A DNA stretch of 32,051 nt from Aeromicrobium sp. (GCF_014378035.1 NZ_JACMOM010000326.1:1-32051), one strand, 5' to 3'. Counted from the first letter of the stretch, positions 1 to 10,581 are shown. The notes: a model not told the origin generated them from the letters alone. Numbers and translations: made by a program.

Positions 1-934
1 CGCGTCAGCTCGACACCCGCGGTGACCGTCTGACCTTCAGCAACGGCATCATCGTGCTCGCGCTGGCTGCCATCTTCCTGATCCAGGCGTTCGACGCCCA
101 GGTCACCCGACTGATCCAGCTCTACATCGTCGGCGTCTTCGTGTCGTTCAACCTCAGCCAGCTCGGCATGATCCGGCACTGGACGCGCCACCTGAGGACC
201 GAGACAGACCCCGTGGTCCGGCGACGGATGTTCCGCTCGCGGAGCATCAACGCGAGCGGAACATCAACGCGGTCGGCCTGGCCATGACCGCGACGGTGCT
301 TGTCATCGTGCTCGTGACCAAGTTCCTCGCCGGCGCCTGGATCGCGATCGTGGCCATGGTCGCGGTCTTCCTGCTGATGCGCGGCATCGGGCGTCATTAC
401 GACCGGGTGTCGACCGAGCTGGAGATCGACGACTCCGACGTCATGCTGCCGTCGCGCGTGCACGCGATCGTGCTCGTGAGCAAGGTGCACAAGCCCACGA
501 TGCGCGCCCTCGCCTACGCGCGGGTGGGGAGGCCGAACTCGATCGAGGCTCTGACGGTGGAGTTCGACCCGGCCCACACCGAGGCCCTGATGAAACAGTG
601 GGAAGACCTCGCTATCCCGGTGCCTCTCAAGGTCATCAACTCGCCCTACCGTGAGCTCGTCCGACCTGTCATCCGCTACGTCAAGGAGCTCCGCAAGTCG
701 AGCCCGCGAGACATCATCACGGTGTACATCCCCGAGTATGTCGTGGGTAGATGGTGGGAGCAGCTTCTGCACAACCAGACCGCCCTGCGCCTCAAGAGCC
801 GGTTGCTCTTCATGCCTGGCGTGATGGTCACGAGCGTGCCTTACCAGCTGAGCTCGGCCGGGCGGGCGAAGAAGCGCTTCAGCCGCGACCGTCCCGCTCC
901 CGGCGACGTCAGGCGTGGCTTCCGTGACAGCTGA
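1..934 (+). pseudogene. APC-superfamily permease, C-terminal part, frameshifted
   Basis: This is the end of a gene that begins before the window. Frame 3 is open from the first bases and encodes late transmembrane helices (residues such as IIVLALAAIFLIQAF and LYIVGVFVSFNLSQLGMI), then RTETDPVVRRRMFRSRSINA, and stops at 285-287. Frame 2 then continues from about 263 to 934 with two more hydrophobic segments and a cytoplasmic domain of about 180 residues, as in long actinobacterial APC permeases. The break is explained by a 17-bp insertion: ATCAACGCG occurs at 246-254 and again at 263-271, and removing one 17-bp unit restores SINAVGLAMTA. ATG at 284 overlaps the first stop as ATGA, so the second part (284-934, 216 aa) could be translated separately by re-initiation. 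No Shine-Dalgarno sequence precedes it. The family call is good; whether the gene is dead or split is open. The substrate is unknown. Confidence 0.72.
230..262. repeat. 12-bp inverted repeat at the APC frameshift
   Basis: GTTCCGCTCGCG (230-241) and CGCGAGCGGAAC (251-262) are perfect reverse complements around a 9-nt loop. The right arm lies largely inside the inserted 17 bp that breaks the permease frame. This is the signature expected from a strand-switch during replication, in which the right arm is copied from the left. Confidence 0.85.
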
Positions 935-2192
935 CGCCGGCCAGGAGCGAGGCTTCGACGACAGTCTCGAAGCAGTCCTCGACATCGGGCCGGTGGCGCA
1001 CGGTGGACATTGTGTGGCCCGACTCGACGGCCAGGTCGTCTTCGTCCGACACGCCATGCCGGGCGAACGTGTCCGGGTGCGCATCACAGAGCGGTCGACG
1101 TCGTTCCTGCGGGCAGACGTGGTGGAGGTGCTCGAAGCTGCGCCCGGTCGCGTGGAGGCCCCGTGCCGCTACGCCGGGCTGTGCGGGGGCTGCGACTTCC
1201 AGCACGTCGACCCAGCCGTGCAGCGCACCATGCTGGGCGACGTGGTCCGCGAACAGCTGCACCGCCTGGCCAGTATCGAGTGGGACGGCGTCGTCGAGGC
1301 GGTGGAGCCGGACGCCCTCCGCTGGCGGACTCGGGTGACGTTTGCCGTCGACGGTGACGGCCGTCCAGGTTTGAGGCGCCACCGTTCCCACGACATCATC
1401 CCGGTGGAGGAGTGCCTGATTGCCCACCCCGACCTTCCCCAGGTGCTCGGACAGACGTGGGACGCCGACTCGGTCGAGGCCATCGTCTCCTCGACCGGTG
1501 AAAAGATTCTCGTCACCGACGCGAGCATCTCCGATGCGGTCGAGGCGGCCGTCGACGGCGTAGTTGCCGTGGACGGCACGACTCGGGGTGGGCGTGGGTT
1601 CGTCACCGAGAACGTCCTCTCCACTGATTTTCGGGTGTCGGGGTCAGGGTTCTGGCAGGTTCACCCCGACGCGGCCACGACGCTCGTCGAAGCGGTGATC
1701 GATGCCGCCCAGATCAAGCAAGGCGACACAGTCCTGGACCTGTACGCCGGCGTAGGACTGTTCACGACATTTCTGTCTGACGAGGTCGGCGAGGGCGGAA
1801 CCGTCTTCAGCATCGAGTCGGACCGGGTCGCGGCGCGCGACGCCCGCCGCAACCTGCACGACCTCCCGGACGTGCGGCTGGTCGCCGAGACTGTCGAGCG
1901 TGCGCTACGTCAGCAGATGCTCGGTGACTCCGCTGACGTCGTCGTGCTCGACCCGCCGCGCACGGGTGCGAAGAGGGTCGTGGCCGACATCGCCGCGCTG
2001 GGGCCGCGCCGCATCGTCTACGTGGCCTGCGATCCGGCCGCGCTGGCTCGGGACCTGGCCTCGTTCGCTGCGCGGGGCTACCGGCTCGAAGGTCTGCGGG
2101 CATTCGCGTTGTTCCCGATGACGCACCACGTGGAATGTGTCGCCGTCCTCACAGCCGCGCCCAACCCGGGCGAGCTGGACGAAACCGCCTGA
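915..2192 (+). CDS. TRAM-domain class I SAM-dependent RNA methyltransferase (TrmA/RumA family)
   Basis: The 425-aa product should methylate uridine at C5 in tRNA or rRNA using S-adenosylmethionine. Residues 15-75 fit a TRAM RNA-binding domain (VAHGGHCVARLDGQVVFV). The iron-sulfur cysteine set is visible: C84, C90 and C93 in CRYAGLCGGCDFQ, with a fourth candidate in PVEECLIAHP. The SAM motif is VLDLYAGVGLF, followed by VLDPPRTG, and the catalytic cysteine is C372 in VACDPAALARDL. The C-terminal FPMTHHVECVAVL is typical of the family. The start is GTG; 915 overlaps the permease end by 20 nt, and an in-frame GTG at 924 is equally plausible because neither has a strong ribosome binding site. Which RNA and which position are methylated cannot be read from sequence, so no gene symbol is given. 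Confidence 0.9.
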   Translation: MASVTADAGQERGFDDSLEAVLDIGPVAHGGHCVARLDGQVVFVRHAMPGERVRVRITERSTSFLRADVVEVLEAAPGRVEAPCRYAGLCGGCDFQHVDPAVQRTMLGDVVREQLHRLASIEWDGVVEAVEPDALRWRTRVTFAVDGDGRPGLRRHRSHDIIPVEECLIAHPDLPQVLGQTWDADSVEAIVSSTGEKILVTDASISDAVEAAVDGVVAVDGTTRGGRGFVTENVLSTDFRVSGSGFWQVHPDAATTLVEAVIDAAQIKQGDTVLDLYAGVGLFTTFLSDEVGEGGTVFSIESDRVAARDARRNLHDLPDVRLVAETVERALRQQMLGDSADVVVLDPPRTGAKRVVADIAALGPRRIVYVACDPAALARDLASFAARGYRLEGLRAFALFPMTHHVECVAVLTAAPNPGELDETA

Positions 2193-2253
2193 TCGCGACG
2201 TCGGGAGCACGGCGGTCCTTGTGTCAGGTCGTCTCTCGCGTCATGGTGTGCAC

Positions 2254-4839
2254 ATGCGCTTCGCCGACCCGAAAGCCTGCCCCGACTGCAGGGGCGCGAT
2301 CGACGGTGACTCGCAATGCCCCCACTGCGGGCTCAACCTGACCTCGGCAGAAGTTCGCGAGCTGTGGCAGGTCCTGCTCCACGCGGACGCGCTCCTGGCC
2401 AGAGCGACGAGAGCCCCGTTGCCGGCGTGCGTGCCTGCGTGGGCCCCGATGGCGCCACCCCCGGCTCCAGCAGCGCCAACGGCGACTTCCGCGCCGGCCG
2501 GGCGCCCGGCCAGCGGCATGGGCCAGACCGTCGTCCCACCGGTGGCACCGCAGGCGTCATCTGCGGCGCCGTTCCCGAGCTACCCCGCATCCCAGCCGTT
2601 GCCGCACCCGACGACGGAACGTCGTTGGTCGGTCGGCACGATCCTGGTCACGCTCGGCGCCTTCGGCCTGATCGTCGCAGGCTTCATCTTCGTGACCGGT
2701 TCCTGGGGGGACCTCGGGCTCGTCGGTCGCACCCTGATCCTGAGCGGGGTCACCGCAGTGCTCGCGGCGCTCGGCGTCTGGGTGACCTTGCGACCGCTGC
2801 GAGCGTCGGCGGAGGCTGTCTGGACCATCGTCCTCACCCTTCTGACGATCGACTTCTTCGCCGCGCGACACGAGGGAATGCTCGGCCTCGACGGACTGGA
2901 GATGGCGTGGTCGTGGGCCATCTGGGGCACGTTCGTGCTGGGCGTTGCCGCAGCGATCACATTGTGGGCACGGCGCACCCTCAAGGCCGATCTGGTCGCG
3001 ACATCCCTCGTGGGAGGTCTCGGCATCACGATCGCCGCGATCGGCGCGGGCAACATCGGCGATGGGTGGGACATGTCGTGGCGGTCGTGTGTCGCGCTCG
3101 TCGTGGCAGGCGCCCTTGCGCTCGCGACCCGGCCGGCTGCCATTCGGGTCCTGACCATCGCTTCCCGGGTCGTCGTGGCGGGGTTCTATCTCTTCGCCTT
3201 CGTGGCCGCTGCGGTGGAGCTGTTCGACCATCCCGCACTCGACGACGTGGTGGCCGGCCGGCACGGCCTCCCGATGGCACTGATAGCGGTCGCCTCGGTC
3301 GCTGTCGGGGCTGTCGTGCGACAGGTGCGCATCCCGGCGGTGGCCGCTGCCGTCGTCTCGGCCACTCTTCTCGTCGTCACGCCGGCATCGGAGGAGTCGC
3401 AGACCGAGGGGCTGTGGCTGGCTGTCGCCGTGATTGCCGCAGCGTTGGCCGTGGGGGCGGTGCGTGGCAGCAACGACTGGCTCCGGGGGGTGCGTGTCGG
3501 TGCGGTTCCGTCGATCGCGGCACTGCTGCTCTTGCAGGTCGTCCTTCTCATCGACGTCCTCGACTCGGCGGGCCACGCCCTCGACACCGCGTGGGACGGT
3601 GCGTGGGACGCCCGCCTCGACTCCAGCATCCCCGACGACGTCTCGACGTGGGTCGTCCCAGCCGTGCTGGTGGCTCTCCTGGTCGTGTGCTGGTTCGTGC
3701 CCCGATGGCCTGAAGCAGCCACACGTCGACCGCACGCGTACGCGATCGCCGCCATCGCCGCTTCGGTGGGTCTCGCGAACGCGGTCGTCGCAGCCAGAGT
3801 GCCGGTGTGGGCGGGCGTTGCGCTGCTGCTCGCCGCCGCCGCTGCTCTGCTCGTGGCCCGTCTGCGCGGTCCGCAGCTCCTCGTCGGCGGGGTGCCTCTT
3901 GCCGGTCCGCTCTCTGCCCTCTTCGTGGTCCTCGCCGCTGCGCTCGCCGCGTCCAGCACAGGCGTCTCGGCTCCGGCGTGGCTCGCCGGGGCCGCCGTGC
4001 TCGCCGTTCTCGCGCACGCGAAGGACGGCCCTCGGGAGCTGCGACTGGCCTACGCCGGTGCTGGTGCCGGTCTCGCTATCGGGGGAGTGGCCGCCGCCGC
4101 GCGTCTCCTCGACGTACCGGAGCAGGCCGTCGCCGTTGCCGTGCTGGTGACGGGCCTGGGCCTCGTGGCGGGCGCAGGTCTGCCGCTGCGGGACCATGTG
4201 ACACGCATCCCGCTGGAGGTCGTAGGTGTCCTCGCCGCTGCCGCAACCCTGACCGACGACGTCTCCAGCTCCGAGCTCGCGGTGCGGTGGACCCTCCTCG
4301 GTGTCGTGCTCATCGCCCTCAGCTTCGCCGTCCCCGATCGTCGTTGGTACCTCTGGCCGGGCATCTCCGCGATGATCGTGGCCTACGTGCTTCTCATCGT
4401 CGACAGCGGATTCACGTTCGTCGAGGCCTACACGCTGCCCTTGGGCGCTGCCGCACTCGGGCTCGGTATCGTCCTGTTGCGTCGCCACACCGCCTCCGGC
4501 ACGTGGCTGTACCTCGGACCGGGCCTTGCTCTGGCGCTGCTGCCGAGCGTCCCCCAGGCCTTGGTCGACCCGACCGACCTGCGCGCGCTGCTGCTCGGCG
4601 CCGCGTCGCTCGTCGCGCTCGTGGCCGGGGTCCGGTTGGGATGGCAGGCCCCCTTCGTCTCCGGGGTGGCGATCCTGACACTCTTGGTGCTGTTCAACAT
4701 CGGCCCCTACGCGAATGCCGCACCCCGAGTGGTGCTGATCGCCCTGGTCGGAGCCATCTCACTCGGCATCGGCATCACCTGGGAAGACCGGGTCCGCGAC
4801 GGCCGCAGGGTCGTCGGCTATGTGAGAGCGATGCGTTAG
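2254..4839 (+). CDS. Large polytopic membrane protein with N-terminal zinc ribbon (SCO7613 C-terminal-domain type)
   Basis: The 861-aa product has unknown function. Cysteines 9, 12, 22 and 25 (CPDC...CPHCGL) form a zinc-ribbon-like knuckle. A short helical stretch (LTSAEVRELWQVLLHADALLARAT) and a Pro/Ala-rich linker of about 60 residues follow. From about residue 127 to the end the protein is a near-continuous series of hydrophobic helices, probably more than 20. This architecture matches actinobacterial proteins named for a SCO7613 C-terminal domain; that link is from memory and rests on architecture. I chose ATG at 2254 because it starts just before the zinc knuckle. The frame is open further back to 2137, but that extension overlaps the methyltransferase and looks non-coding. 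The RDD-family gene follows after about 10 bases, probably in the same transcript. A sensory or envelope role is only a guess. Confidence 0.75.
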   Translation: MRFADPKACPDCRGAIDGDSQCPHCGLNLTSAEVRELWQVLLHADALLARATRAPLPACVPAWAPMAPPPAPAAPTATSAPAGRPASGMGQTVVPPVAPQASSAAPFPSYPASQPLPHPTTERRWSVGTILVTLGAFGLIVAGFIFVTGSWGDLGLVGRTLILSGVTAVLAALGVWVTLRPLRASAEAVWTIVLTLLTIDFFAARHEGMLGLDGLEMAWSWAIWGTFVLGVAAAITLWARRTLKADLVATSLVGGLGITIAAIGAGNIGDGWDMSWRSCVALVVAGALALATRPAAIRVLTIASRVVVAGFYLFAFVAAAVELFDHPALDDVVAGRHGLPMALIAVASVAVGAVVRQVRIPAVAAAVVSATLLVVTPASEESQTEGLWLAVAVIAAALAVGAVRGSNDWLRGVRVGAVPSIAALLLLQVVLLIDVLDSAGHALDTAWDGAWDARLDSSIPDDVSTWVVPAVLVALLVVCWFVPRWPEAATRRPHAYAIAAIAASVGLANAVVAARVPVWAGVALLLAAAAALLVARLRGPQLLVGGVPLAGPLSALFVVLAAALAASSTGVSAPAWLAGAAVLAVLAHAKDGPRELRLAYAGAGAGLAIGGVAAAARLLDVPEQAVAVAVLVTGLGLVAGAGLPLRDHVTRIPLEVVGVLAAAATLTDDVSSSELAVRWTLLGVVLIALSFAVPDRRWYLWPGISAMIVAYVLLIVDSGFTFVEAYTLPLGAAALGLGIVLLRRHTASGTWLYLGPGLALALLPSVPQALVDPTDLRALLLGAASLVALVAGVRLGWQAPFVSGVAILTLLVLFNIGPYANAAPRVVLIALVGAISLGIGITWEDRVRDGRRVVGYVRAMR

Positions 4840-4849
4840 GAGCATGGTC

Positions 4850-5536
4850 ATGACAGAGATCAGGACGATCAGGAAGCTGCGCCGCGAAGCGCTCGGACAG
4901 GATGCTCTGCTGTTCAGCGGAGCATTCACGGCAGGTGCGGCGGTCTACTTCATCGGCCGCGCGATCCACCAGGCCCTGAGTGGGGGAGACGGCAGCGACT
5001 TCTGGTCGATCAGCCTGTCGGACGACCTCATCCTGAGCGGTCTCATCGCCGGCGAGCTCTTCCTGGTCTGGAACAACGGGCTGCGTCAGGGACTGAGGGG
5101 TCACAGCATCGGCAAGCACCGGGTCGGTCTCGCCGTCGTGGACGTGGACGGCGGCCGGCCTACGGGTGCAGCGCGAGGGCTTGCTCGCGGTCTGCTCATG
5201 GCAGTCCTCCTTGATCTCGCTGTAGCCGCCATCCCGATCGGCCTGCCCACGGTGCTTCGCCGACTCACTCCGGAGAGCTGGCACTTCGGGGGAGCGGCCT
5301 ACCTCGCGCTGCTCGTCCTCCTCGTGCCGCTGCTCGTCACCACCGACCGCGGGTTCGCTGATCGGATCGTCAGGAGCAAGGTCGTACAGGGCTCGGGTCC
5401 GGACGCGGTCATCGCGCCAGATCGTCAGCGAGCACTGGTCGCCCTCGACGTCGTCGGCGTCCTCGGCGTCCTCGCGGTGGCACTGTCATACATCGTGTAC
5501 TTCTCGCCCCTTCTCCGCTTCCCCCACCTGTTCTGA
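4850..5536 (+). CDS. RDD-family integral membrane protein
   Basis: The 228-aa product has about five hydrophobic segments and the hallmarks of the RDD family: an amphipathic N-terminus, then GHSIGKHRVGLAVVDVDGG (the usual 'S-x-G-K-x-x-x-G-L-x-V-V-D' block), and a later TTDRGFADRIVRSKVV that resembles the family's 'GLHDRLAGTRVV' block. RDD proteins are small membrane proteins of mostly unknown function; some have been linked to ion or small-molecule transport. AGGAG at 4838-4842 sits 7 nt before ATG 4850 but only 1 nt before the alternative ATG at 4844, so 4850 is the better start. The gene lies directly behind the zinc-ribbon membrane protein and may work with it at the membrane. Confidence 0.72.
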   Translation: MTEIRTIRKLRREALGQDALLFSGAFTAGAAVYFIGRAIHQALSGGDGSDFWSISLSDDLILSGLIAGELFLVWNNGLRQGLRGHSIGKHRVGLAVVDVDGGRPTGAARGLARGLLMAVLLDLAVAAIPIGLPTVLRRLTPESWHFGGAAYLALLVLLVPLLVTTDRGFADRIVRSKVVQGSGPDAVIAPDRQRALVALDVVGVLGVLAVALSYIVYFSPLLRFPHLF

Positions 5537-5551
5537 GGACTGACCCGCCGC

Positions 5552-5589
5552 GACAAAATCTCTCGACATCGTGTATCTTGATATCAAGA
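5552..5589 (+). promoter_or_regulatory. acnA promoter with overlapping 14-bp palindromic operator
   Basis: TCTTGATATCAAGA (5576-5589) is a perfect palindrome. A related degenerate copy, TCTCGACATCG, begins 15 bp upstream at 5561. TATCTT (5575-5580) fits an actinobacterial -10 (TANNNT), with GACAAA (5552-5557) at -35 spacing. The palindrome would therefore cover the -10 and the transcription start, as expected for a repressor site. The regulator is not known. Confidence 0.5.
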
Positions 5590-5612
5590 CAAATGCGATG
5601 GGATGAGACCTG

Positions 5613-5631
5613 CAGGGTTAGGCAGACCTGA
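5613..5631 (+). promoter_or_regulatory. Iron-box-like sequence in the acnA leader
   Basis: The 19 bases match the DtxR/IdeR consensus TTAGGTTAGGCTAACCTAA at 13 of 19 positions by my alignment, including an exact GGTTAGGC core. The visible dyad is GTTAGG-CAGA-CCTGAC, whose spacing differs from the classical box, so the match may be partly fortuitous. Iron control of an iron-sulfur enzyme would make sense. Confidence 0.3.
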
Positions 5632-5691
5632 CCGTGCGCCACACCATGATGCTGGGCAGGATGGAATCCGACAGCGCGAAGGAGAATGACG

Positions 5692-8382
<2,691 letters not shown>

Positions 8383-8398
8383 GCATCCCCGCAGGTCA

Positions 8399-8425
8399 GG
8401 GGCACCGTCCGGTGGGCGGTGCCCC
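8399..8425 (+). terminator. acnA transcription terminator
   Basis: GGGGCACCG (8399-8407) pairs perfectly with CGGTGCCCC (8417-8425) around a 9-nt loop, 17 bases after the acnA stop. Only two T residues follow, which is common for GC-rich actinobacterial terminators. Confidence 0.75.
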
Positions 8426-8466
8426 TTCGCGCGCGCGCGGGTTCTCGGGCCTTAGGTCCCGTCCTG

Positions 8467-8532
8467 CAATTTGTTGTTCCATACGCTGGACGTGACGGCG
8501 GTCACGCTATACGTTGTGCCAAACAACAATTG
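8467..8532 (+). promoter_or_regulatory. xylF promoter with CRP/GlxR-like site and TTGTT inverted repeats
   Basis: CGTGAC-GGCG-GTCACG (8491-8506) contains GTGA-N6-TCAC, the core recognised by CRP/GlxR-type regulators. A plausible promoter is TGGACG (8487-8492), a 17-bp spacer and TACGTT (8510-8515), which puts this site between -35 and -10. CAATTTGTTGTT (8467-8478) and AACAACAATTG (8522-8532) are inverted copies differing by one inserted T. Their centres are about 54 bp apart, roughly five helical turns. They are good candidates for operators of the cluster's ROK repressor, possibly acting by looping. All regulator assignments are inference. Confidence 0.5.
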
Positions 8533-8597
8533 CGCGCCGATGTCCAGCACATGTCCATCGCGTGACGCACTACTTGAGGAATTAGGAGGCGGTCTGT

Positions 8598-9689
8598 GTG
8601 AAGCGGACACGCAATCTCGTACTGGTCACACTCATGGGTGCCTCGCTCGCACTCAGCGCCTGCGGAAGCAGCGACTCCGGCGGTAGCGGCGGCAGCGGCG
8701 GCAGCGGTGGTGCGGCCAAGGGCAAGATCGGGGTCATCCTTCCCGACACCAAGTCGTCGGTCCGCTGGGAAAGCGCCGACAAGCCTGCGCTCGAGGCAGC
8801 CTTCAAGAAGGCCGGAGTCGAGTACAGCGTGCAGAACGCCGAGGGTGACGCCGACAAGATGGCCACCATCGCCGACGGCATGATCACTGACGGCGTCACG
8901 GTCCTCGCGATCGTCAACCTCGACTCCGACTCGGGCGCAGCCATCGAAGCCAAGGCCAAGAAGCAGGGCGTCAAGACCATCGACTACGACCGGCTCACGC
9001 TGGGTGGTTCGGCAGACGTCTACATCTCCTACGACAACAGCAAGGTCGGCGCCCTCCAGGGTGAAGGCCTCGCCAAGTGCCTGGGCAAGAAGCCGTCGAA
9101 CATCATCTACCTGAACGGTTCGCCGACCGACAACAACGCGACGCTGTTCTCCCAAGGTGCGCACAGCGTCCTCGACAAGGACACGGAGTACAAGAACGTT
9201 GCCGAGCAGGCCGTGCCTGACTGGGACAATGACAAGGCCGTCACGATCTTCGAGCAGCTGTACACCAAGGTCAACGGCAAGGTTGACGGCGTCTACGCCG
9301 CCAACGACGGTCTCGCGGGCGGTGTCATCTCCATCCTGAAGAAGAACGGTCAGGCTGGCAAGGTTCCGGTCACTGGTCAGGATGCTTCGGTCGAGGGTCT
9401 GCAGAACATCCTCTCCGGCACCCAGTGCATGACGATCCAGAAGTCCGCGACAGGTCAGGCCGGTGCGCTCGCCGAGGCGGCCATCGCCATGGTCAAGGGC
9501 AACAAGCCGGCTGCCACTGGCACGGTGAAGGACGACACGGGCAAGCGTGACGTCCCGGCGATCCTGCTCGATCCGGTCGCGATCGACAAGTCCAACGTCA
9601 AGGCAGTCATCGATGCAGGTGACATGAAGGCCTCCGACCTGTGCACCGGCCAGTTCGCCAAGCAGTGCGCTGACGCTGGCATCAGCTGA
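8598..9689 (+). CDS. xylF: D-xylose ABC transporter substrate-binding lipoprotein XylF
   Basis: The 363-aa product is the extracytoplasmic sugar-binding component of a xylose importer. Residues 1-22 are a lipoprotein signal (MKRTRNLVLV..., lipobox LSAC with C22). A Ser/Gly linker at 23-38, encoded by a 9-nt repeat, tethers the domain to the membrane. The mature part is a sugar-binding family 4 (periplasmic binding protein type 1) fold: KIGVILPDTKSSVRWESADKPALEAAF resembles the XylF N-terminus, and DRLTLGGSADVYISYDNSKVG matches the E. coli XylF 'YDRM...DFYISFDNEKVG' block. The start is GTG 8598 with AGGAGG at 8584-8589, 8 nt away. It heads the xylFGH-ROK operon and lies opposite xylBA, which supports xylose as substrate; related pentoses are not excluded. 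Confidence 0.88.
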   Translation: MKRTRNLVLVTLMGASLALSACGSSDSGGSGGSGGSGGAAKGKIGVILPDTKSSVRWESADKPALEAAFKKAGVEYSVQNAEGDADKMATIADGMITDGVTVLAIVNLDSDSGAAIEAKAKKQGVKTIDYDRLTLGGSADVYISYDNSKVGALQGEGLAKCLGKKPSNIIYLNGSPTDNNATLFSQGAHSVLDKDTEYKNVAEQAVPDWDNDKAVTIFEQLYTKVNGKVDGVYAANDGLAGGVISILKKNGQAGKVPVTGQDASVEGLQNILSGTQCMTIQKSATGQAGALAEAAIAMVKGNKPAATGTVKDDTGKRDVPAILLDPVAIDKSNVKAVIDAGDMKASDLCTGQFAKQCADAGIS

Positions 9690-9696
9690 TCGCCTC

Positions 9697-9734
9697 GGGT
9701 GTGACCCTCCGGATGTCCTCGGAGGGTCACACCC
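9697..9734 (+). terminator. 15-bp perfect hairpin between xylF and xylG
   Basis: GGGTGTGACCCTCCG (9697-9711) and CGGAGGGTCACACCC (9720-9734) pair without mismatch around an 8-nt loop, 7 nt after the xylF stop. No T-run follows and xylG starts 67 nt later. It probably acts as a partial terminator or as a 3' block to exonucleases, keeping the binding protein more abundant than the ATPase and permease. Confidence 0.75.
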
Positions 9735-9801
9735 GGCACTTTCCCCGGCACGTCACGCTCCCGGTGACGCGACCACATTCTGTACACCCGGAAGGCTCCC
9801 C

Positions 9802-10581
9802 ATGAGCGAATCGACCCCCCTCCTCCAGCTGCGGGGAATCAACAAGAGCTTCGGTGTCGTCCACGTCCTCCACGACGTCGACCTCTCCATCTATCCCGGC
9901 CAGGTCACTGCACTCGTCGGTGACAACGGTGCCGGCAAGTCGACGCTCGTCAAGTGTGTCGCGGGCATCCACCCGGCCGATTCGGGCGAGTACCTCTTCG
10001 AAGGGAAGCCGGTCACGGTCCACGGGCCCAAGGACGCAGGTGCCCTCGGCATCGAGGTGGTGTACCAAGACCTGGCGCTGTGCGAGAACCTCGACATCGT
10101 CGAAAACATGTTTCTCGGCCGCGAGAAGACCAACGGCATCGTGCTCGATGAGACCGCGATGGAGTCACAGGCCCGGGACGCCTTGACATCGCTGTCGGTG
10201 CGCACCGTCAAGTCGGTGCGTCAAACCGTGTCAAGCCTGTCCGGTGGGCAGCGCCAGACCGTGGCCATCGCCAAGTCGGTGCTGTGGAAGTCCAAGATCG
10301 TGCTGCTCGACGAGCCCACCGCCGCGCTCGGCGTGGCGCAGACCCGACAGGTGCTCGACCTCGTGCGCCGCCTGGCCGACTCGGGCGTCGGGGTCTTGCT
10401 GATCTCGCACAACCTCACAGACGTGTTCGAGGTCTCCGACCGCATCAGTGCGCTGTACCTCGGGCGTGTCGCGGCCGAGGTGGCTACCAAGGACGTCACG
10501 TCGCGCCAGGTCGTCGAGCTCATCACGACCGGCCACTCATCCGACATCGACGGTGCTGCGGCGTCGTCTGCCACGGTCTGA
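9802..10581 (+). CDS. xylG: Xylose ABC transporter ATP-binding protein XylG (single-domain)
   Basis: The 259-aa cytoplasmic ATPase powers xylose import. Walker A is GDNGAGKST (residues 40-48), the signature is SLSGGQRQ, Walker B is IVLLDEPTAALG, and the H-loop is LLISHN. It contains one nucleotide-binding domain, whereas E. coli XylG has two fused domains of about 500 residues in total. A homodimer would be needed here. YQDLALCENLDIVENMFLGRE is typical of carbohydrate (CUT2) importers. ATG 9802 follows a GGAAGG-like sequence at about 9790. The permease gene starts 14 nt after the stop, so the two should be co-transcribed. The single-domain form is complete, not truncated: both ends are conserved and the reading frame is clean. 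Confidence 0.87.
   Translation: MSESTPLLQLRGINKSFGVVHVLHDVDLSIYPGQVTALVGDNGAGKSTLVKCVAGIHPADSGEYLFEGKPVTVHGPKDAGALGIEVVYQDLALCENLDIVENMFLGREKTNGIVLDETAMESQARDALTSLSVRTVKSVRQTVSSLSGGQRQTVAIAKSVLWKSKIVLLDEPTAALGVAQTRQVLDLVRRLADSGVGVLLISHNLTDVFEVSDRISALYLGRVAAEVATKDVTSRQVVELITTGHSSDIDGAAASSATV

Noticed and set aside
2557-4488. 643-codon open frame on the minus strand
   Set aside because: It is antisense to the zinc-ribbon membrane protein, is rich in Arg, His, Glu and Gln of low complexity, and shows no domain. It is a shadow caused by high GC at third positions.
8428-8440. Alternating CG run
   Set aside because: About 12 bases after the acnA terminator; too short to argue for Z-DNA or a functional repeat in this GC-rich background.
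8680-8712. 9-nt GGCGGCAGC repeat in xylF
   Set aside because: It encodes the usual Ser/Gly-rich linker after a lipoprotein cysteine and is expected in such proteins.
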